Below, one piece after another: positions 32,633 through 45,345 of a DNA stretch of 64,000 nt. Numbering within the stretch: the stretch's first letter is position 1; each line of letters opens with the position of its first letter. Position numbers and translations under genes: made by a program. The notes under the pieces were generated by a model. That model was not told the DNA's origin, did no database searches, and saw only the letters and a program-made list of their open reading frames with translations. Origin of the DNA: Panopea generosa (Eukaryota > Mollusca > Bivalvia > Adapedonta > Hiatellidae); the NCBI GenBank assembly GCA_029582155.1, contig CM055901.1, forward strand, positions 44,449,080 through 44,513,079. Direction: 5' to 3'.

Positions 32633-35194
32633 AGTGGCAATGCAATGTCTTAAGAAATAACAAGCTTATCAACCTACCAGTTGTGCATTTTTAAACAATT
32701 TCTATGTTGATGTTCTATTAATGTGAAACTCATAGACCTTATTTTATATAGAACAAAGAATACATTTCAACTGTTTAGTGAGACATGAAGAACAATATAA
32801 CCTATTGCTTGAGAAAAATGTTACAGTATCACATATTATGCTTTTCTGTCAGAATATTCTGAGATGCAGCTAGTTTAGCAAATATGAACGGTTTAAAGTG
32901 CCACTTCATGAGAAATTAGTGAACTTTGACAATTATTTGACAATATTACAGTTATATATTTTTATTAGTATGTTGTTTTGCATTTCAAGTAATGATGTTG
33001 TGAAAATAAGTGTTCATAAATGTATGACAATAACCAACAGCGACTCAATTTCATGTTTTTGCCAACATAGCAATGCACACAGGGTATATTGTCAAATGTC
33101 TCCAGGAAGGTTGATACTTGTCATTGTTTATGTTTACACTTGTTCAGCTCAGCACAGAATCACATTGGTGTGTCTTCATAGAATGGCTGAAAATGCATGA
33201 TCAAATACTGTGGACCTGTTTGCACTATGCAAATTGTCTAGATTATCTTTGACAGACATATTGTTTACACTAATTCATGCATTTTATATTATATTGACCA
33301 TATCAGAAATGCACTCACACACTTTTTATAAGTTCAACATAATCGTGGTTAATGAAAGCGTCTCAGGTATTATGACAGTGTATTATGTAAGCGTGTCAAA
33401 TATGTCGGAGAAATGAACCATTTTTTTATTTATTGTTGTTTTATATAAGTTTCTTGTACACGTAATTGAAAGACTTGAAATTCTTACTGTAACCGTTCCA
33501 TTTTAGTGAATAATCAAATAAATATATTTTGGCAAAACAATCCATAGTCTTTATTGAAATTGTCATGTTATCTAATTCTGTACACACTTTAAAATAATAC
33601 AGACACATTTTCAAAGAAAAAGCATTCAGCAACTGAAAACTTACAACTCACTAGCTATGGAATTGTAATGGGACACGCAATTGGCGAAAACATATTTTGC
33701 GAAATATTTATAGATATATATATTTATCAGTACTTAAAATCGATATAAAACAATTTTTAAATGCATTATTAATTGAATATTTTATGCGCAGATACATTCC
33801 TGCTATGGACAAATATACGTTGATAAAAAGATCTCTGTGGAGTTTTTTTATATCATGGAAATTCTAGACCATATTTTATATAAAACGAAGAACAAATTGC
33901 AACTGTGCAGTGAGACCTGAAAATGTCTGAATACATCTCACATCTCCAATGAAATATATGGAACGATAAGTATGTAAACAAATACAGTTAGGTGCGTTGT
34001 CGTGAATGACAAGTGAAGTTTTATCTTGAAAGATGAAAAAGTGTTATTTGATAAACTCAATTTGCTTCATGTGACTAGTCAATTGATCTCAATTGTTTCC
34101 ACAAAATACGAGACCTCTGGTCTAAATACATTCTTATATGCTTAGCATTGCTCGATTGGACTACCACAAACATACAATGGTTAATGAAAAAACACATACA
34201 TTCTGACATTAGAAAACAATCATCAAGACATGTCATCATATGTTAATGTAATAACGTTTCAAGGAATTGATTTATTTTTATGTTAAAATCAATTATTTTC
34301 AAATAAAAAAATGTTGTTAAACTGATTGCTGAATTATATCATTGAATTATAGTTGTATTTACTGTGCAGTGACGAAAGTGGCTATGTCCTTTGTCACCAT
34401 CCTCAACATGTAGTTTCAATTCGTTTTAGTTATTTATACACTTATGAACATGATTTGTCAGTAACAAATTTTATTTTATACATTCTTCGAACTTCCATCA
34501 ACATTTACATGTAATTGAAACGAATTTAAATAATTTGTAAGATGTAAGTTTCCTATTCTAGTGTTAACCAAAAGTATATGATTTTTTTTCGAAAATGCTA
34601 GGTTTATTTGTGATGAAGTAATACAAATGAATGCATATTCAAAGTGAAAATTAGGAAGCAAACTTGTGTGAAATAGACACTCATAAAAGTATATACAAGC
34701 AAGTGCATACGTATATATCAACAGGTACATGCATATTCACAAAATGCTATAAAAACTTTCATTTAATAAACAACTTATATACACCGAGCGTTTTTCTTTA
34801 AGTACTTCCTCCGAGAACTTACTATATGACAATACCATGATACGCCAACCATTTGCATAAACTTGACAACGGATCGATCATCTCAGATATATGAATTCTT
34901 CAGCTACAAACGAGTATTCGATTTGTTTCATTTTAGTAACATGTAATACTATACTGTAATGCTAAAGTTCAAAACATTACTTCAGCAAGTAAATTATCGA
35001 AAGGCTACTTGCGGTGCTTGTATTTTTTTTATTTTGTTGAAACAGTGACTTAATAATTCCTTTAGTAGCTTTGCTCGTTGTTTCTTTAAGGTTTGTATCA
35101 GTTCATCAAATGCCGAACATTGAACTGTTATGCTGATTGTAACTGGCGCTAATACAGTATTCAATTTGTATTGTCAAAGCTATTTTATTATTTA

Positions 35195-35428
35195 CTGTAA
35201 TGACCGGGCCTTTCGAATGGGGTTTTGGGTTATATATAGCATATCCAACTTTATTGGTGGGGTGGAGGAAAGCCTTAAATAATCTGAGTAGAACCACCGT
35301 TCTTCCGCAGGTAACTAGCAAACGTTCTCACATAACTAGGTTGAAGAGAGCGGGAGCTAGACCGTTGCAATATGACGTAAGTAATCATGAGACGGCGACT
35401 TAGACCACTCGGCTACGGGGCACCCTAT
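35195..35428 (-). mobile_element. tRNA-derived SINE, minus strand
   Basis: Read on the minus strand from 35428, the head is 'ggtgccccgtagccgagtgg' then 'tctaag', a Leu/Ser-tRNA-like 5' half with a good A box (TAGCCGAGTGG). A degraded B-box region 'cggtctagctcccgctc' follows. The body then has 'acctgcggaagaacggtggt' and 'ggctttcctccaccccacca', the conserved core shared by many molluscan SINEs. The tail near 35200 is diverged. No target-site duplication is evident. The head could alternatively be viewed as a tRNA pseudogene, but the attached core makes a SINE far more likely. Confidence 0.72.
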
Positions 35429-36304
35429 TTATGGTAAATGCTATCAGTTGAAGGCTACTACTTATATAAACATCAGTGTGTTTTATTTTTAATTGTTTTG
35501 CTATTTGATTGTTTATATATGTCGTTATTGATGACCAAACTGGTGATCGTCTTAATTACAGCAATTGTTCCAACATCACATATAAAGTAACACAGAAAGC
35601 AGGATTTTCTATATATTTTTATTTTACAAATTTCACGTTTGTTCTTATATTTACAGTATTGTATGACATCTTGTAACTCTTTATGACTAATACTTAGTAA
35701 ATTGTACTTATATTTAAGAATTATAACGGTTTTATTGCGACAAATTATTCTAAAAGAGAAAAAAATGCAAACTAATGGCTAAGATCGTTAAAATTAGCAA
35801 ACATTCCTATTATTTAGATATTATTTTATACTTTTGCACAACGTTTTCATCGAATTTTACAAAAAGACATGCTTGGACACATAAGGTACATAATCGCTAA
35901 AATAATGCACGGGAAAGGTTTATATCTATATGCAACATAAAGTGGATGGGATAAATCATTATGACAGTATCGGTCAATGCTACAACAAATTAAAGATTAA
36001 ATTTTAGAAATCCAACAGCTTCTAGTATATTACTACGATGTATATAATACTTTAGCCTTGTAATATTTACATCTTTTGAAATACCCTGTCAATATGTAGA
36101 GAGACGACAAGATTGGTTCCCATGGGTTTTCCAATCTATTTTTTGGGGCTTTGAATGATGATAGGAAAAGATTTGATAAGCTGTTTGTTTTGGTGCGTTA
36201 TAGCTGAGCTGTCGATCTAAAGGTTGGTCACCTTTATGTGTGAACAATTCCTTTAAAGACTCATTTACATTTGAAAAAGTCATTGTTGGGACAAATACAG
36301 ATCA

Positions 36305-36465
36305 TTTGTGGACCACGAAGTTCAGTGGAAGAGCACCGAATCCATGGTCGGTTTGACCATCCAGCACGGCCATGTGTGGTAACCTTGAGCAAGACACTTT
36401 TTCCGTATATGCTCAGTACTGTTTCAACCCAAGAAGACTTCAAACTTCATTTGTATAAGTTGTAA
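36305..36465 (+). mobile_element. tRNA-like SINE fragment, plus strand
   Basis: 'gaagttcagtggaagagcac' then 'cgaatccatggtcggtttga' resembles a degraded tRNA head (TAGCTCAGTGGTAGAGCAC). It continues into 'cagcacggccatgtgtggta' and 'ccttgagcaagacacttttt', a repeat body ('cttgggcaaggcactttatcc') seen in many marine invertebrate genomes. The B box is worn. The overlapping open frames on both strands are shadows. Confidence 0.55.
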
Positions 36466-36849
36466 GAACTTGTTTCGCAATCGAAGTGTAATCTAAACTA
36501 ACATGTGAACTACGAATCGCTCTATAAATGGCACTTCACCTTTATGGATTCTTTAGAAAAAGTAGTGAATATAGTTTCAAATGCCTTATTGTTTCCGGTT
36601 TCCCCTGCTCTATCACAGACCGTCACTGAATGAAATGCTGGCAGGGACACCTCCTCCTCTCTTTATCAAGTTGATATAAAACGGTATGCATATGAGAAGT
36701 ATCTTTCAGTTCCAAAATTCAACCCAATTCACACTCAAATCAACTTAAATCAATGGCTAATACCAGGACATATGTAACAACTGCTTTCTATCATGACCTT
36801 GCATATACATTCAGTGGCAGACCATATCTATGATTGTTTGAAACATATC

Positions 36850-38323
36850 CTACATATCATTGTACAAACTAACCAGAAGTTTGTTCTTGTTGTCATCAAC
36901 CTCATGAAATACGTCAAGGACATTTGGAGCTTCACATGGCTTTTTCCTTTCGTAGACCATGTTAAAGACTACCGTGCACATACTCATCCCTACCAATCTG
37001 ATTACATCGGAGATCTGTGTCACCGAGAATAACATAGTTATTGTCATTTCTTAGTTGTACACTGAGTTTAGTTTGAAGGTCAGATTTGATCCAATGCACA
37101 TATTTCACTTGATGGAGAGGAACCAATGTTTTTTCTGCCTTTCGCACAAGACTTGACAAGTGGGGTAGTAGTGCCTTCGATATCATTGGCCGCTCATGCC
37201 AGATTTTGAATCCAAACTAGACCCTTTGGTCACTCAAAAACAACTCTGTTTCTACCTAGAAAAGGGACTCCAGAGTGATACATATGAATTCTGATCTTAC
37301 TTCACAGTCTAGCTATATAAATTGTTATAAACTAAACCTACATGATTGCCTGTGTCGTATACCAACATATCTCCAGAGTGCTTTACAAATGGATTATCCA
37401 TTGCTTGCATAGTAACAAAGAGGTCCGTTTACTTCAGGCCTTAATTTAGCACATTTCACCTGTTTGTGTCTCTTAACATTTGCCCCTTTTCTCTGTTTTT
37501 TTAATTTATTTTCCAGTATCGTCTAAAATTCATTAACCTGCTTTCCTCATCTCCCGAATGCCATCCATATTAGAAGGTCAACATCCCTCCATCTCATTTA
37601 CAAGCTTGTTATATTATTCATGTGTTTCGTCTGCTGGTACTCAAGAAAATAATGATGTGTTTATTGCTCACTACAATTTTGCCATGTTGTTTATTATCTC
37701 GTCCACCAAAATCATGTCATAAATGTCAACAAAGAACCAAAGTAAAAGTTTAACAAGAGTCATTTGTTAAGCTGAAGTTGCCTTCTTACACCGACCTGAA
37801 GAAACTTCAATGTAACAGATCAGTTAAAAATTCTGCGGTGATGCAAATAGGAAAAACGTTTACTGCTGCCAACTTCTGTATTTTGGTTTCTTAATCCAAA
37901 ATCATTTTTACATAAGTATGTGAAATGCGCAAGCATTCACCTGATAGCCGAAAAGTTTACTTTTATGTGGATGGCCTTGAGGAATGACCTGGCCCTGTGA
38001 TACATTATCTGCCTTTACCAGAGCACTAATGCAGTCATTACCGTTAAGCAAGTTGCCAAGATCATTCAAAGAAGCCATCATAATGTGAAGTTTTCCAAAC
38101 AATACTGACTGCTAGTATCTTCGAATGTACCTGGTCAGTTTTATTGAATTTGTTGGAGGCTGGTCACAAGCAATAAAGGTAGTTTGTTCAGGATTGAAAA
38201 GGTTGACATATGCTCTGTGCTGTTTACTGACAGACAAACAGACTTATCAGATTGAGGTAGAAGGACGCATTTGTCAATGATTGAATATGTAGCTGATCTT
38301 TCCAACATATTTGCGTATGACAA
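36850..38323 (-). pseudogene. Decayed copy of a multicopy invertebrate gene family, function unknown
   Basis: Minus-strand fragments in order are 'STEHMSTFSILNKLPLLLVT' then SLQQIQ (38215-38141), and MFGKLHIMMASLNDLGNLLN with a following 'ISALVKADNVSQGQV' (38102-37980). 'FLKAIHIK' and 'MLAHFTYL' follow in another frame near 37965-37915. Further open pieces lie at 37186-36962 and 37047-36850. The 'GKLHIMMASLNDLGN..NG...SALVKAD' block resembles a protein family present in very many copies in bivalve and coral genomes, where it seems to travel with repeats. I cannot name its function. Frame changes and stops occur throughout. The link between the 38-kb and 37-kb pieces is a guess from strand and order. 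Confidence 0.35.
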
Positions 38324-38465
38324 AACGACTATGATAATTGTGCATTCTATTTAAAAAAACAATCATGAAACTAATGATGTTTTTGAATTCTAAATTTATA
38401 AAATAATAAATATGCAAAAACTTGTAACTGGTAGTTTTGAAACATCAAACACAATTAGCATTATG

Positions 38466-38512
38466 TATGTATATATATATATGTGTGTGTGTGTGTGTAT
38501 GTGTATCTGTTG
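38466..38512. repeat. (TA)n(TG)n microsatellite
   Basis: 'tatgtatatatatatatgtg' followed by further TG repeats, about 45 bp. Confidence 0.9.
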
Positions 38513-39814
38513 AATTTATCTTTTGAGTTTTGATACTTGTATTTCATAGAAAGTATATGAATCAGTACAGCAAAGCATTAAACAATAAAAACATAACCGG
38601 CATTATTAGTATTTTTTTACATTTTAAACCAATGTATACAATATAAAATTATACAATAGCCATCGCATTTTTTCATATCACTCACTTTATACTATAACAT
38701 CTTAATAATTTTAATTGAATTATGAACCTTTAATACACTTCGTTAGATTTACAAGGTAAGCTAAATAATATAAATATAAGGTCACATTAGTATTTATATA
38801 CATTTAACATTGATTTACCCCTCCCACCGTATATATCATATACAATACAATGACTTGCTCTATATCATTATAAACTTTATTTTTATATGTTTATAAAGTG
38901 AAGTGTGTAACTGTTATTTGTAAAATATCTATGAATAAATCGGCAAAATAATTATAAAATATTCAAATTATAGAATTGTTACTATTTTTTAAAAAAATAA
39001 AGTATATACTTCGCATATTTTTATATTTTAAAATATTGTTTCGCAATAAAAGCATTAAAATCAACAAACATAAATATGTTTTGATAACATTAGTCATATA
39101 GAACTATGAAATACCTTTAACTACTGTAAATATAAAGACAAATATGGAATTTGTCAAATTAGGCGGCCATTTTTGCAGCCATCTTGGATTTTCTGCCATT
39201 TTGAAAGTGGATCTTCGTGTTAAAATAATTAGTAAACCTTATTTTACGTTTGTGCCAAGTTCTCAAAAATGACACAATTTTTCAAGAAATGGCTCCACTA
39301 ATAGCACGTTTTAAAAGGTATTTTCCTGTATTCGCTTAAAAGGCTTTCTAATTGTTTACCCGTGTCACTCGCTAAATGCAAACACCCAGTTACAAGAAGT
39401 ACGATATATATTAACAGGACTTTTCTATTTAGTGTATACATTTTATATTGTTTGACAAGTACTCAACCGTCAATCATCAGAATATCTCATAGAGTGTGTC
39501 CACTTAGCGTTTTATAAAAAAAATTAGATCATATCCAATCATTGCTCTAATATTAAACTTATTAAATTAATTTGATAAAAGTACAATAATTACTGAGTGA
39601 CTATGACACACAATCAGAAAATTTATTTTTGTCTTTATTTTTGTTTATTGAAATAATTGTTTTTATTCTACGCAAAATATCTACTGTGCTGTGGTTTGGT
39701 GTTTTTTTTATCTCTTTCCATTCCATAATTGCAGAGTTTATGGTACTATTGTTTACAAAACGTTGGTATTGCTATTGATTGCAGCATTTCTGAAGTTATG
39801 TATTTCGTTGTTTT

Positions 39815-40205
39815 ATTATTGCAATTGTATCTCGTTTTGAATCGAAACGTAGTTGCCGTTGTTATTGATTCCAGAGGTAATATTGTAATAAATTGAATTT
39901 ATAACAAGTCAATAACAACACATTAAAATGTGTATACACGTTATAATTGACAACGTACATTAACGTCAATTGATTGTTGCACATCGTTGTTTTTCATGGT
40001 AATCGTAATCCATTGATATTGTTCATCTCTGTTTTGTTATATTGGCACAAACTACGTTATAACTGATCGATCTTGGGTTGTCAAAATCTCCAAAATAAAT
40101 AAGAATATTGACGCTGTCATAACCGGATATCCCGAGACAAAAACAATGAATAACTTAGAATTGCTTGATTTATTTTACCACCTTCTGTATTTATTGATGT
40201 ATAAC
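39815..40205 (+). repeat. Dispersed repeat family X, copy B
   Basis: Collinear with 2180-2580 in the same orientation. Shared blocks include 'taatattgtaataaattgaatt', 'caattgattgttgcacatcg', 'ataactgatcgatcttgg' and 'cccgagacaaaaacaatgaa'. This is the more diverged copy in its middle part. No coding capacity. Confidence 0.6.
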
Positions 40206-40679
40206 AAAATATAACAAATATTAGGTAAAGTAATATAATAATATAAACAAATGAACTTGTTTGTTGTTTAAATTGGTTCATGCATCAAGACTGCACAAAA
40301 CAAAATTTACGATTTTCTAAAAGTATTTAACTTCAATTTAAGATTCATCGTAAGTGGGACAAATATATTTATGGTAGTTAATCTAACCGAGTTTGTACTA
40401 GAAAACAAACAATTAAGTATGTACGCGTTTATACTTGAGCAATATCGATGACACAATAATTGTATATTTTGTATATATTGTTATGTGAAATATCTTTTAT
40501 TTCAACAAGTAACAGGTACGATATTTTATCAATTCTTTTTTGAGAGAACGATTTTAGGTTTTAAGTTTGTAGCACTTGATATCATAACAAAATTAAGACG
40601 AGGTTATAACACATGTTTGCAGAAAAAATAAGATATTCTATATTTTATCATCAAAATTGAGCATATTGGTTTAAGATGC

Positions 40680-40905
40680 TGTTGTATTTACGACCACGTA
40701 CTTTCACCACTGAGGTCGTAGGTTCGAGCCTAGCTACCTCCAAAAACCTTTATGAATGAAAGTTTGCCAGTTAATTGCGGAAGGATGGAGGTTCAATTCA
40801 GATTCATTCTGAGGTATTCTTCCACCAATGAAAACTGGATTTACCATATGTCACTTATTGTGTTGAAAATGGCGTAACACCCATTCAGAATTTAGAAAAC
40901 TAAAC
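40680..40905 (+). mobile_element. tRNA-derived SINE, plus strand
   Basis: A B-box match 'ggttcgagcc' sits at 40721-40730 within 'gaggtcgtaggttcgagcct'. The A-box half upstream is worn. The body has 'ttaattgcggaaggatggag' and 'ttcttccaccaatgaaaact', the same core order as the SINE at 35195-35428. It ends near 'gttgaaaatggcgtaacacc', corresponding to the 'gcgttaaaccc' end of molluscan SINEs. Confidence 0.65.
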
Positions 40906-41321
40906 CAACGTTTTAACTATATGGCGACCTGGTTTGTCCTTACTGGATCTTAAAGATGATTAATTTAATAAGGCACGTAACGTGACGTAAGTCACTTTGA
41001 AATCCTGAACAGTTTCGCTACACATATCAGGAATGTATCATAGAAGGTCTTTGCAATTTTCAATCGAGTGGCTGTTTTACCGTTTCACTTTCCTCTTTCA
41101 TTGGGCGACGACAGTTGACTCTGTGATGGTTAGTATGTCCTTAAGCCATTAGCGGACAATAGATGGCACTGAATACGTGTTCATTATTACTATTGCAACA
41201 CCTTATTTTTCACAGAACGCATTTTCACCTGTGCGAAGAATAAGGACACGTGTTTCACATGTGTGAACAATTCGAACGTATTTTTTACAAACCATAACCT
41301 GACATGTGCGTTTACATACCC

Positions 41322-41339
41322 GCCCCCCCCCCCCCCCCA
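41322..41339. repeat. Poly-C run
   Basis: About 17 consecutive C after 'cccg', striking in such AT-rich DNA; i-motif or G-quadruplex prone. Confidence 0.9.
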
Positions 41340-42149
41340 CCCGCATTTTTCAATTTCCCTATTACTCATGCATTAACTAGTATCGCATACATTTGGAAAC
41401 GTCACGTACTGTTTGTATAAACTGTGGTAAGAGTGATTGTTATGCGCTGGTACCGTCGCATAACTAAAATACCAATAAAAATGCTTAAGACCCAACAAAA
41501 GAAGTGATCAAGGGAAATTTCGAAGATCCCTGCATAGTGCCATGTTCATGGCTGCAACATATCTTCTTGTCGTGGTTGATATTGTGCATATATGTCCATG
41601 CGATCATGAAATAATTCGGAAGGCTTAACTGACACAGAGAGAGTTTCATTAGTTATCAAATGAAATAGCAAAATACACTTTTATACAACTAGGATGACAT
41701 GTGTACACAGTTTTTTGAAGTTACCATGACCGGTTTTGGAGTTATGATCAACAAAACCTACGGATAACTCCCACATTTTTTTGATGATACTTGAGCTCGG
41801 TTTAGAGCTCATTCCGGTGTTACATTTGTATTACTAATGGAGAAGCGAAGGATCTAATCTGCTGCCAGTGGACTGACAGACATACCCGTAAACCACCGAA
41901 CGTGGGCGAAGTTTCTATATTCAAGGGTGAAAAATACGAATATCCCTCAAAAACACGAATGTATATATCACAAAATTATGCAAAATTTTAATCATGAAGA
42001 TTTCGACCTTTTATTTCAAGAAAGCTTTCTGCGAACATACCCTTTATTGTTCTATAGTTACTTTTGCTTATCGAGTACAGCATGGCTATATATTGTATGT
42101 CGAGAATGTTTGTATTAACACCATACACATAGTCATGATGCCTCATAAG

Positions 42150-42250
42150 TATGTGGGTGGTGGTGTGGGTGTGGGTGGTGGTTTTGGTAGGGGGTGTTGA
42201 TGGGTGGATGAGTTTAGGTGTGGCTGGTTGTATTTGTGTGGGTGTATGTG
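42150..42250. repeat. G/T-rich simple-sequence stretch
   Basis: A purine/GT-rich tract ('gtgggtggtggtgtgggtgt', 'ggtagggggtg') with many GGG/GG runs on the plus strand and a potential to form G-quadruplexes. It creates a fake Pro/Thr/His-rich open frame on the minus strand. Confidence 0.8.
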
Positions 42251-43018
42251 TGTGAATTAATAGCAGTTGGTACTTATGATAAGTGTTAAAGGAACATTCA
42301 GCCATTAAACCATTCAATAAATCATTGATTCGTTTCACCACCCACGATTTTTTTCGTTTACCGCTATACAGCACACACAAGATGATTTCCCCTATATTTG
42401 TAACAGTGAATCGGGCCGCATGCGAATATCGATCATAGCCGTTGCTTAGGTAGGAAATAGCTTATAAAGCTGGTGATTGTCGATTTTATGGCGTAGCGGC
42501 GACTCCCACGATCGTTGTACAATTACAAAGTCGTGTCTGTTCATAAATGGATGGTATTGACCAGGAATTTGTAGGTCACTGTCAGGATGCAAGCTGTTTT
42601 ATATGGATATTTATACATAGAGGAAAAATAGACATGGAAGATGTCACTTAGTATAAGGGAAAATATTTTAAGAAAATAAATAAATAAATAAAGCACGAGT
42701 GACACTTTTATAAATGTTTGCGGTAGTGTAAAGTTTTAAGGTTTGGTTGATACAGCATACAACTTTTAATAGAAAAAATTAATGACACGCTTGTGTGTAA
42801 AACATTTGTTGTGATGTAACAATATTAAAGGTCCTATGGTATAAACCACAATATATGAAACTACAAAATGGTGACACATATCAGACGGACGGATGTTGAT
42901 CGCATAATCAGGCAGATCGGCCAATAAAGGATTTCCCCCACAATTAGACACCAATAACATTTTCTTCTAAACTATTAAGAGCATTTTGTTTTGAAAACGT
43001 TAATATCGATTAACTAAT

Positions 43019-43040
43019 AAATTAATTAATTAATTAATTA
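43019..43040. repeat. (TTAA)n microsatellite
   Basis: About five tandem copies of TTAA/ATTA. Confidence 0.85.
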
Positions 43041-43384
43041 TAGTAAAAATATACGAAGCGTATTAATGAAATATGCAAAACTCGTCATGTCACCATAGTA
43101 TCGACTCAAACAGTTTCCTTTATTTCAGCAACATTAAATAATTATTCTTGCTTCAATTTCAGAACAAATAACTACACATTTTCATACAACATTCGTGTAT
43201 GAATATTTATGTACTCGTTTCTTCCTTTGTCTGTCATTATATCGAAACCCATTTTAATACGACAGAACATCTGTTTACATGATAATATACTCGTATAGAG
43301 TGATTTAGGTGTACATTCGCAAAGCTGTGCTCAATAAGTAGAATTTAAAAGAAAAAAATGTGAATTACTTTGACCGACAAGTTG

Positions 43385-43457
43385 ACGTTGCTAAACCACA
43401 AACGCAGAATTGAACTCACGCGATGACAACTATCGCTCTGCCCACTGGTCACGTGAC
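43385..43457 (-). mobile_element. tRNA-like SINE head, minus strand (remnant)
   Basis: On the minus strand 'gaccagtgggcagagcgata' then 'gttgtcatcgcgtgagttca' and 'attctgcg' reads like a tRNA: an A-box-like part (AGTGGGCAGAGCG) followed by a B-box-like GAGTTCAATTC. The body downstream is not recognisable. It could be a solitary tRNA pseudogene instead. Confidence 0.4.
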
Positions 43458-43610
43458 GTTCATTATCCAAGTAAAAACAATGTAGTGTTAACTTCGTCTA
43501 AGGAAAATGGCGGCGCTGGAAATAAACCAATTCTGATCGCAGATTTTATTATCGACGTGTATGATTGACAGCCCCCGCGGCAGGTCAATTAGCGCTATAC
43601 GTTAACATTT
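43440..43610 (+). promoter_or_regulatory. Candidate promoter-like patch (CACGTG and ATGGCGGC motifs)
   Basis: A palindromic GTCACGTGAC (43448-43457) lies 50 bp upstream of 'aaaatggcggcgctgg' (43504-43519), a match to the YY1-type motif found at many animal start sites. A local GC-rich patch ('agcccccgcggcagg') follows near 43570. Further CACGTGA(C) sites occur at 44249-44258 and 44459-44468. I see no following coding exon with a splice donor, so this is only a motif cluster. Confidence 0.25.
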
Positions 43611-45345
43611 AGGTTAACTTTTGAAAATAAACACATATCGTTTCATACAAAGGACACATCCATCACATAAGCATAAACATACCCAACATAAAAATGAATA
43701 ATAATGAGTACAATACGTAAAGACATAAAAAGTAACTGACATCATAGCCTTGTAAAGGTCAGTACCTCACAGGGACCATACACTTACGGGTGCAATCAAG
43801 CTCGGTCTTGACCTTTTGTCACGTTATCAGACAAAACGGTGTAAATCATATACAATGCTATAGTACATTTTGTACAGATGTTACTGAATGCACACGTATA
43901 GCGAGTAGGTCACGCCGATGCTTAAGTTAATATGATTTTTGGGGGCGGTGCTTAATCAACCGCTCTCAGAGCAAACATGTTTATTTTCTTATACCGCAAA
44001 TCTACCACCGTGTATCGTGTTAATGCAAACCTGACAACCACCAATTAAATAGTTCTACCCCCTGATAAGCGTTCGAACTCACTATAAACAGTAGATTCGC
44101 CTATTTCAACGAAAACATTAATATTATAACAGACAGCGACGATGTATACCTATAAACATATAAATTATATAAGCTCCAAGTTTATATTCAGCGCTATTAA
44201 TCAGCACACAGGAATTAAAGCGAATGAATACAGACGAGCTGAACTATGGTCACGTGACCAAAAGATTTTTCAGGACGCCTTCTTGGACAGCAATTGAAGA
44301 CAGACAACTGCGTTTTTAATTATTAGTCGTAAATACATTTACCATATTTCATTGAATACGGGAACGAAACTTTTCTAGATCTGTCCCTTATTCCAAGGAA
44401 CTATACTTATACCAGTAAACAATCAATACTCGTTCTAAAAATAGAAAATGCTAAGTCGATCACGTGACTTGCGGTTTCTCCAAAATGTTTAAAAATAGAC
44501 TTGTATTTCTAAAAAAAATTCTAGATTTAGCGAGTTATAACTAATGTCAGTGCTGTTTATTGTTATTTAGTAAATATTTCATATATTTGCAATAATTGGA
44601 ATGGTAGATAATTTCCATTTAAACAAATAAGAGTTAAAGCATTTATGTTTCCGTAGCACAAATACGCAAACATCCAGATGTGTCTAAAAATCGGCGCCAT
44701 GACATATTGGCTCTTGCGGTTCCGTTTATGGGGTGATATAGGGCCCCAGAAAATAAAATGTAAGAATCAATTATTAATTTCGACAGACACATTTCTACTT
44801 TTCGTCTTTTTAACGTATTGTTTCACTGTTGCGCTAGAGAAATCAATAAAGAAAATAGAAATGAATATACTCAAAGTGGAATTCATCGTGCTAGATTCAG
44901 AGCACTTGATATTTTATATATAATAGAAAGCTTGTCATTTCTGAAAATTTCACGAGTTGAGTTGAAAAAAACAAATCTCATAGCATTGAGTTGAACTAAT
45001 ATCTTGAAGTTGGACATTTGCCTGATTTAACAGTTGATATTCCTACTATAGCAGAAATTACACTTTCAAAGGCAAACCATTCAGTTACATTCTCTGACCT
45101 ATTCGAGGAAAGGGTAAACGTTAAGCATAGGACATGTAGATTGTGTACCTTGTATAAGAATCAAAGGTAATCGGGATTATTCTACTTCAACGTATGCAAA
45201 CTGACCTGTGTGTCTAAAACAATAGCGACATTTTATATTTTATATGCTCCGCCCCCATCAGCACTGCAGTGCTTTGATTATATAAGAAGTAATGCTATAC
45301 TCCAATGTACTGCTTATATGAGATTAGCAATTAATTAACCTATAA
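43458..45345. other. Non-coding region
   Basis: Apart from the motif cluster at 43440-43610 and two more CACGTGA sites near 44249 and 44459, I see nothing recognisable. The 81-codon open frame at 44678-44923 has no motif or context. Confidence 0.45.

Larger units (their letters stand above)
28766..35190. other. Long AT-rich region without a recognisable gene
   Basis: No supported CDS. The open frames here (60-100 codons, e.g. 32898-33200 and 33210-33416) lack codon structure, splice signals or known motifs. I note a foldback at 29309-29447 and a short repeat present in two direct and one inverted copy within 30727-31110. I also note an A/T homopolymer hairpin at 32591-32632, and a roughly 90-bp direct repeat at 32725-32805 and 33865-33935. 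Otherwise it is anonymous. Confidence 0.5.
38324..40679. other. AT-rich region without a recognisable gene
   Basis: No CDS supported. It contains a (TA)n(GT)n microsatellite at 38466-38512 and copy B of the dispersed repeat at 39815-40205. The remainder is very AT-rich and anonymous. Confidence 0.5.
40906..43384. other. Non-coding region with simple repeats and a decayed interspersed repeat
   Basis: No gene supported. It contains a poly-C run at 41322-41339, a G/T-rich stretch at 42150-42250, and a (TTAA)n run at 43019-43040. About 41700-41895 ('ccggttttggagttatgatc', 'ggatctaatctgctgccagtgg', 'ctgacagacata') resembles a repeat common in bivalves. Confidence 0.5.

Noticed and set aside
32898-33416. 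Membrane-protein gene from two adjacent open frames
   Set aside because: Hydrophobic bias is expected from T-rich DNA; no start context, splice signals or homology pattern.
35380-35428. Functional tRNA gene
   Set aside because: Only an A-box half is good; no acceptor pairing, and it is followed by a SINE core.
41988-42380. Thr/Pro/His-rich 130-codon minus-strand protein
   Set aside because: Created by the G/T-rich simple-sequence tract at 42150-42250.
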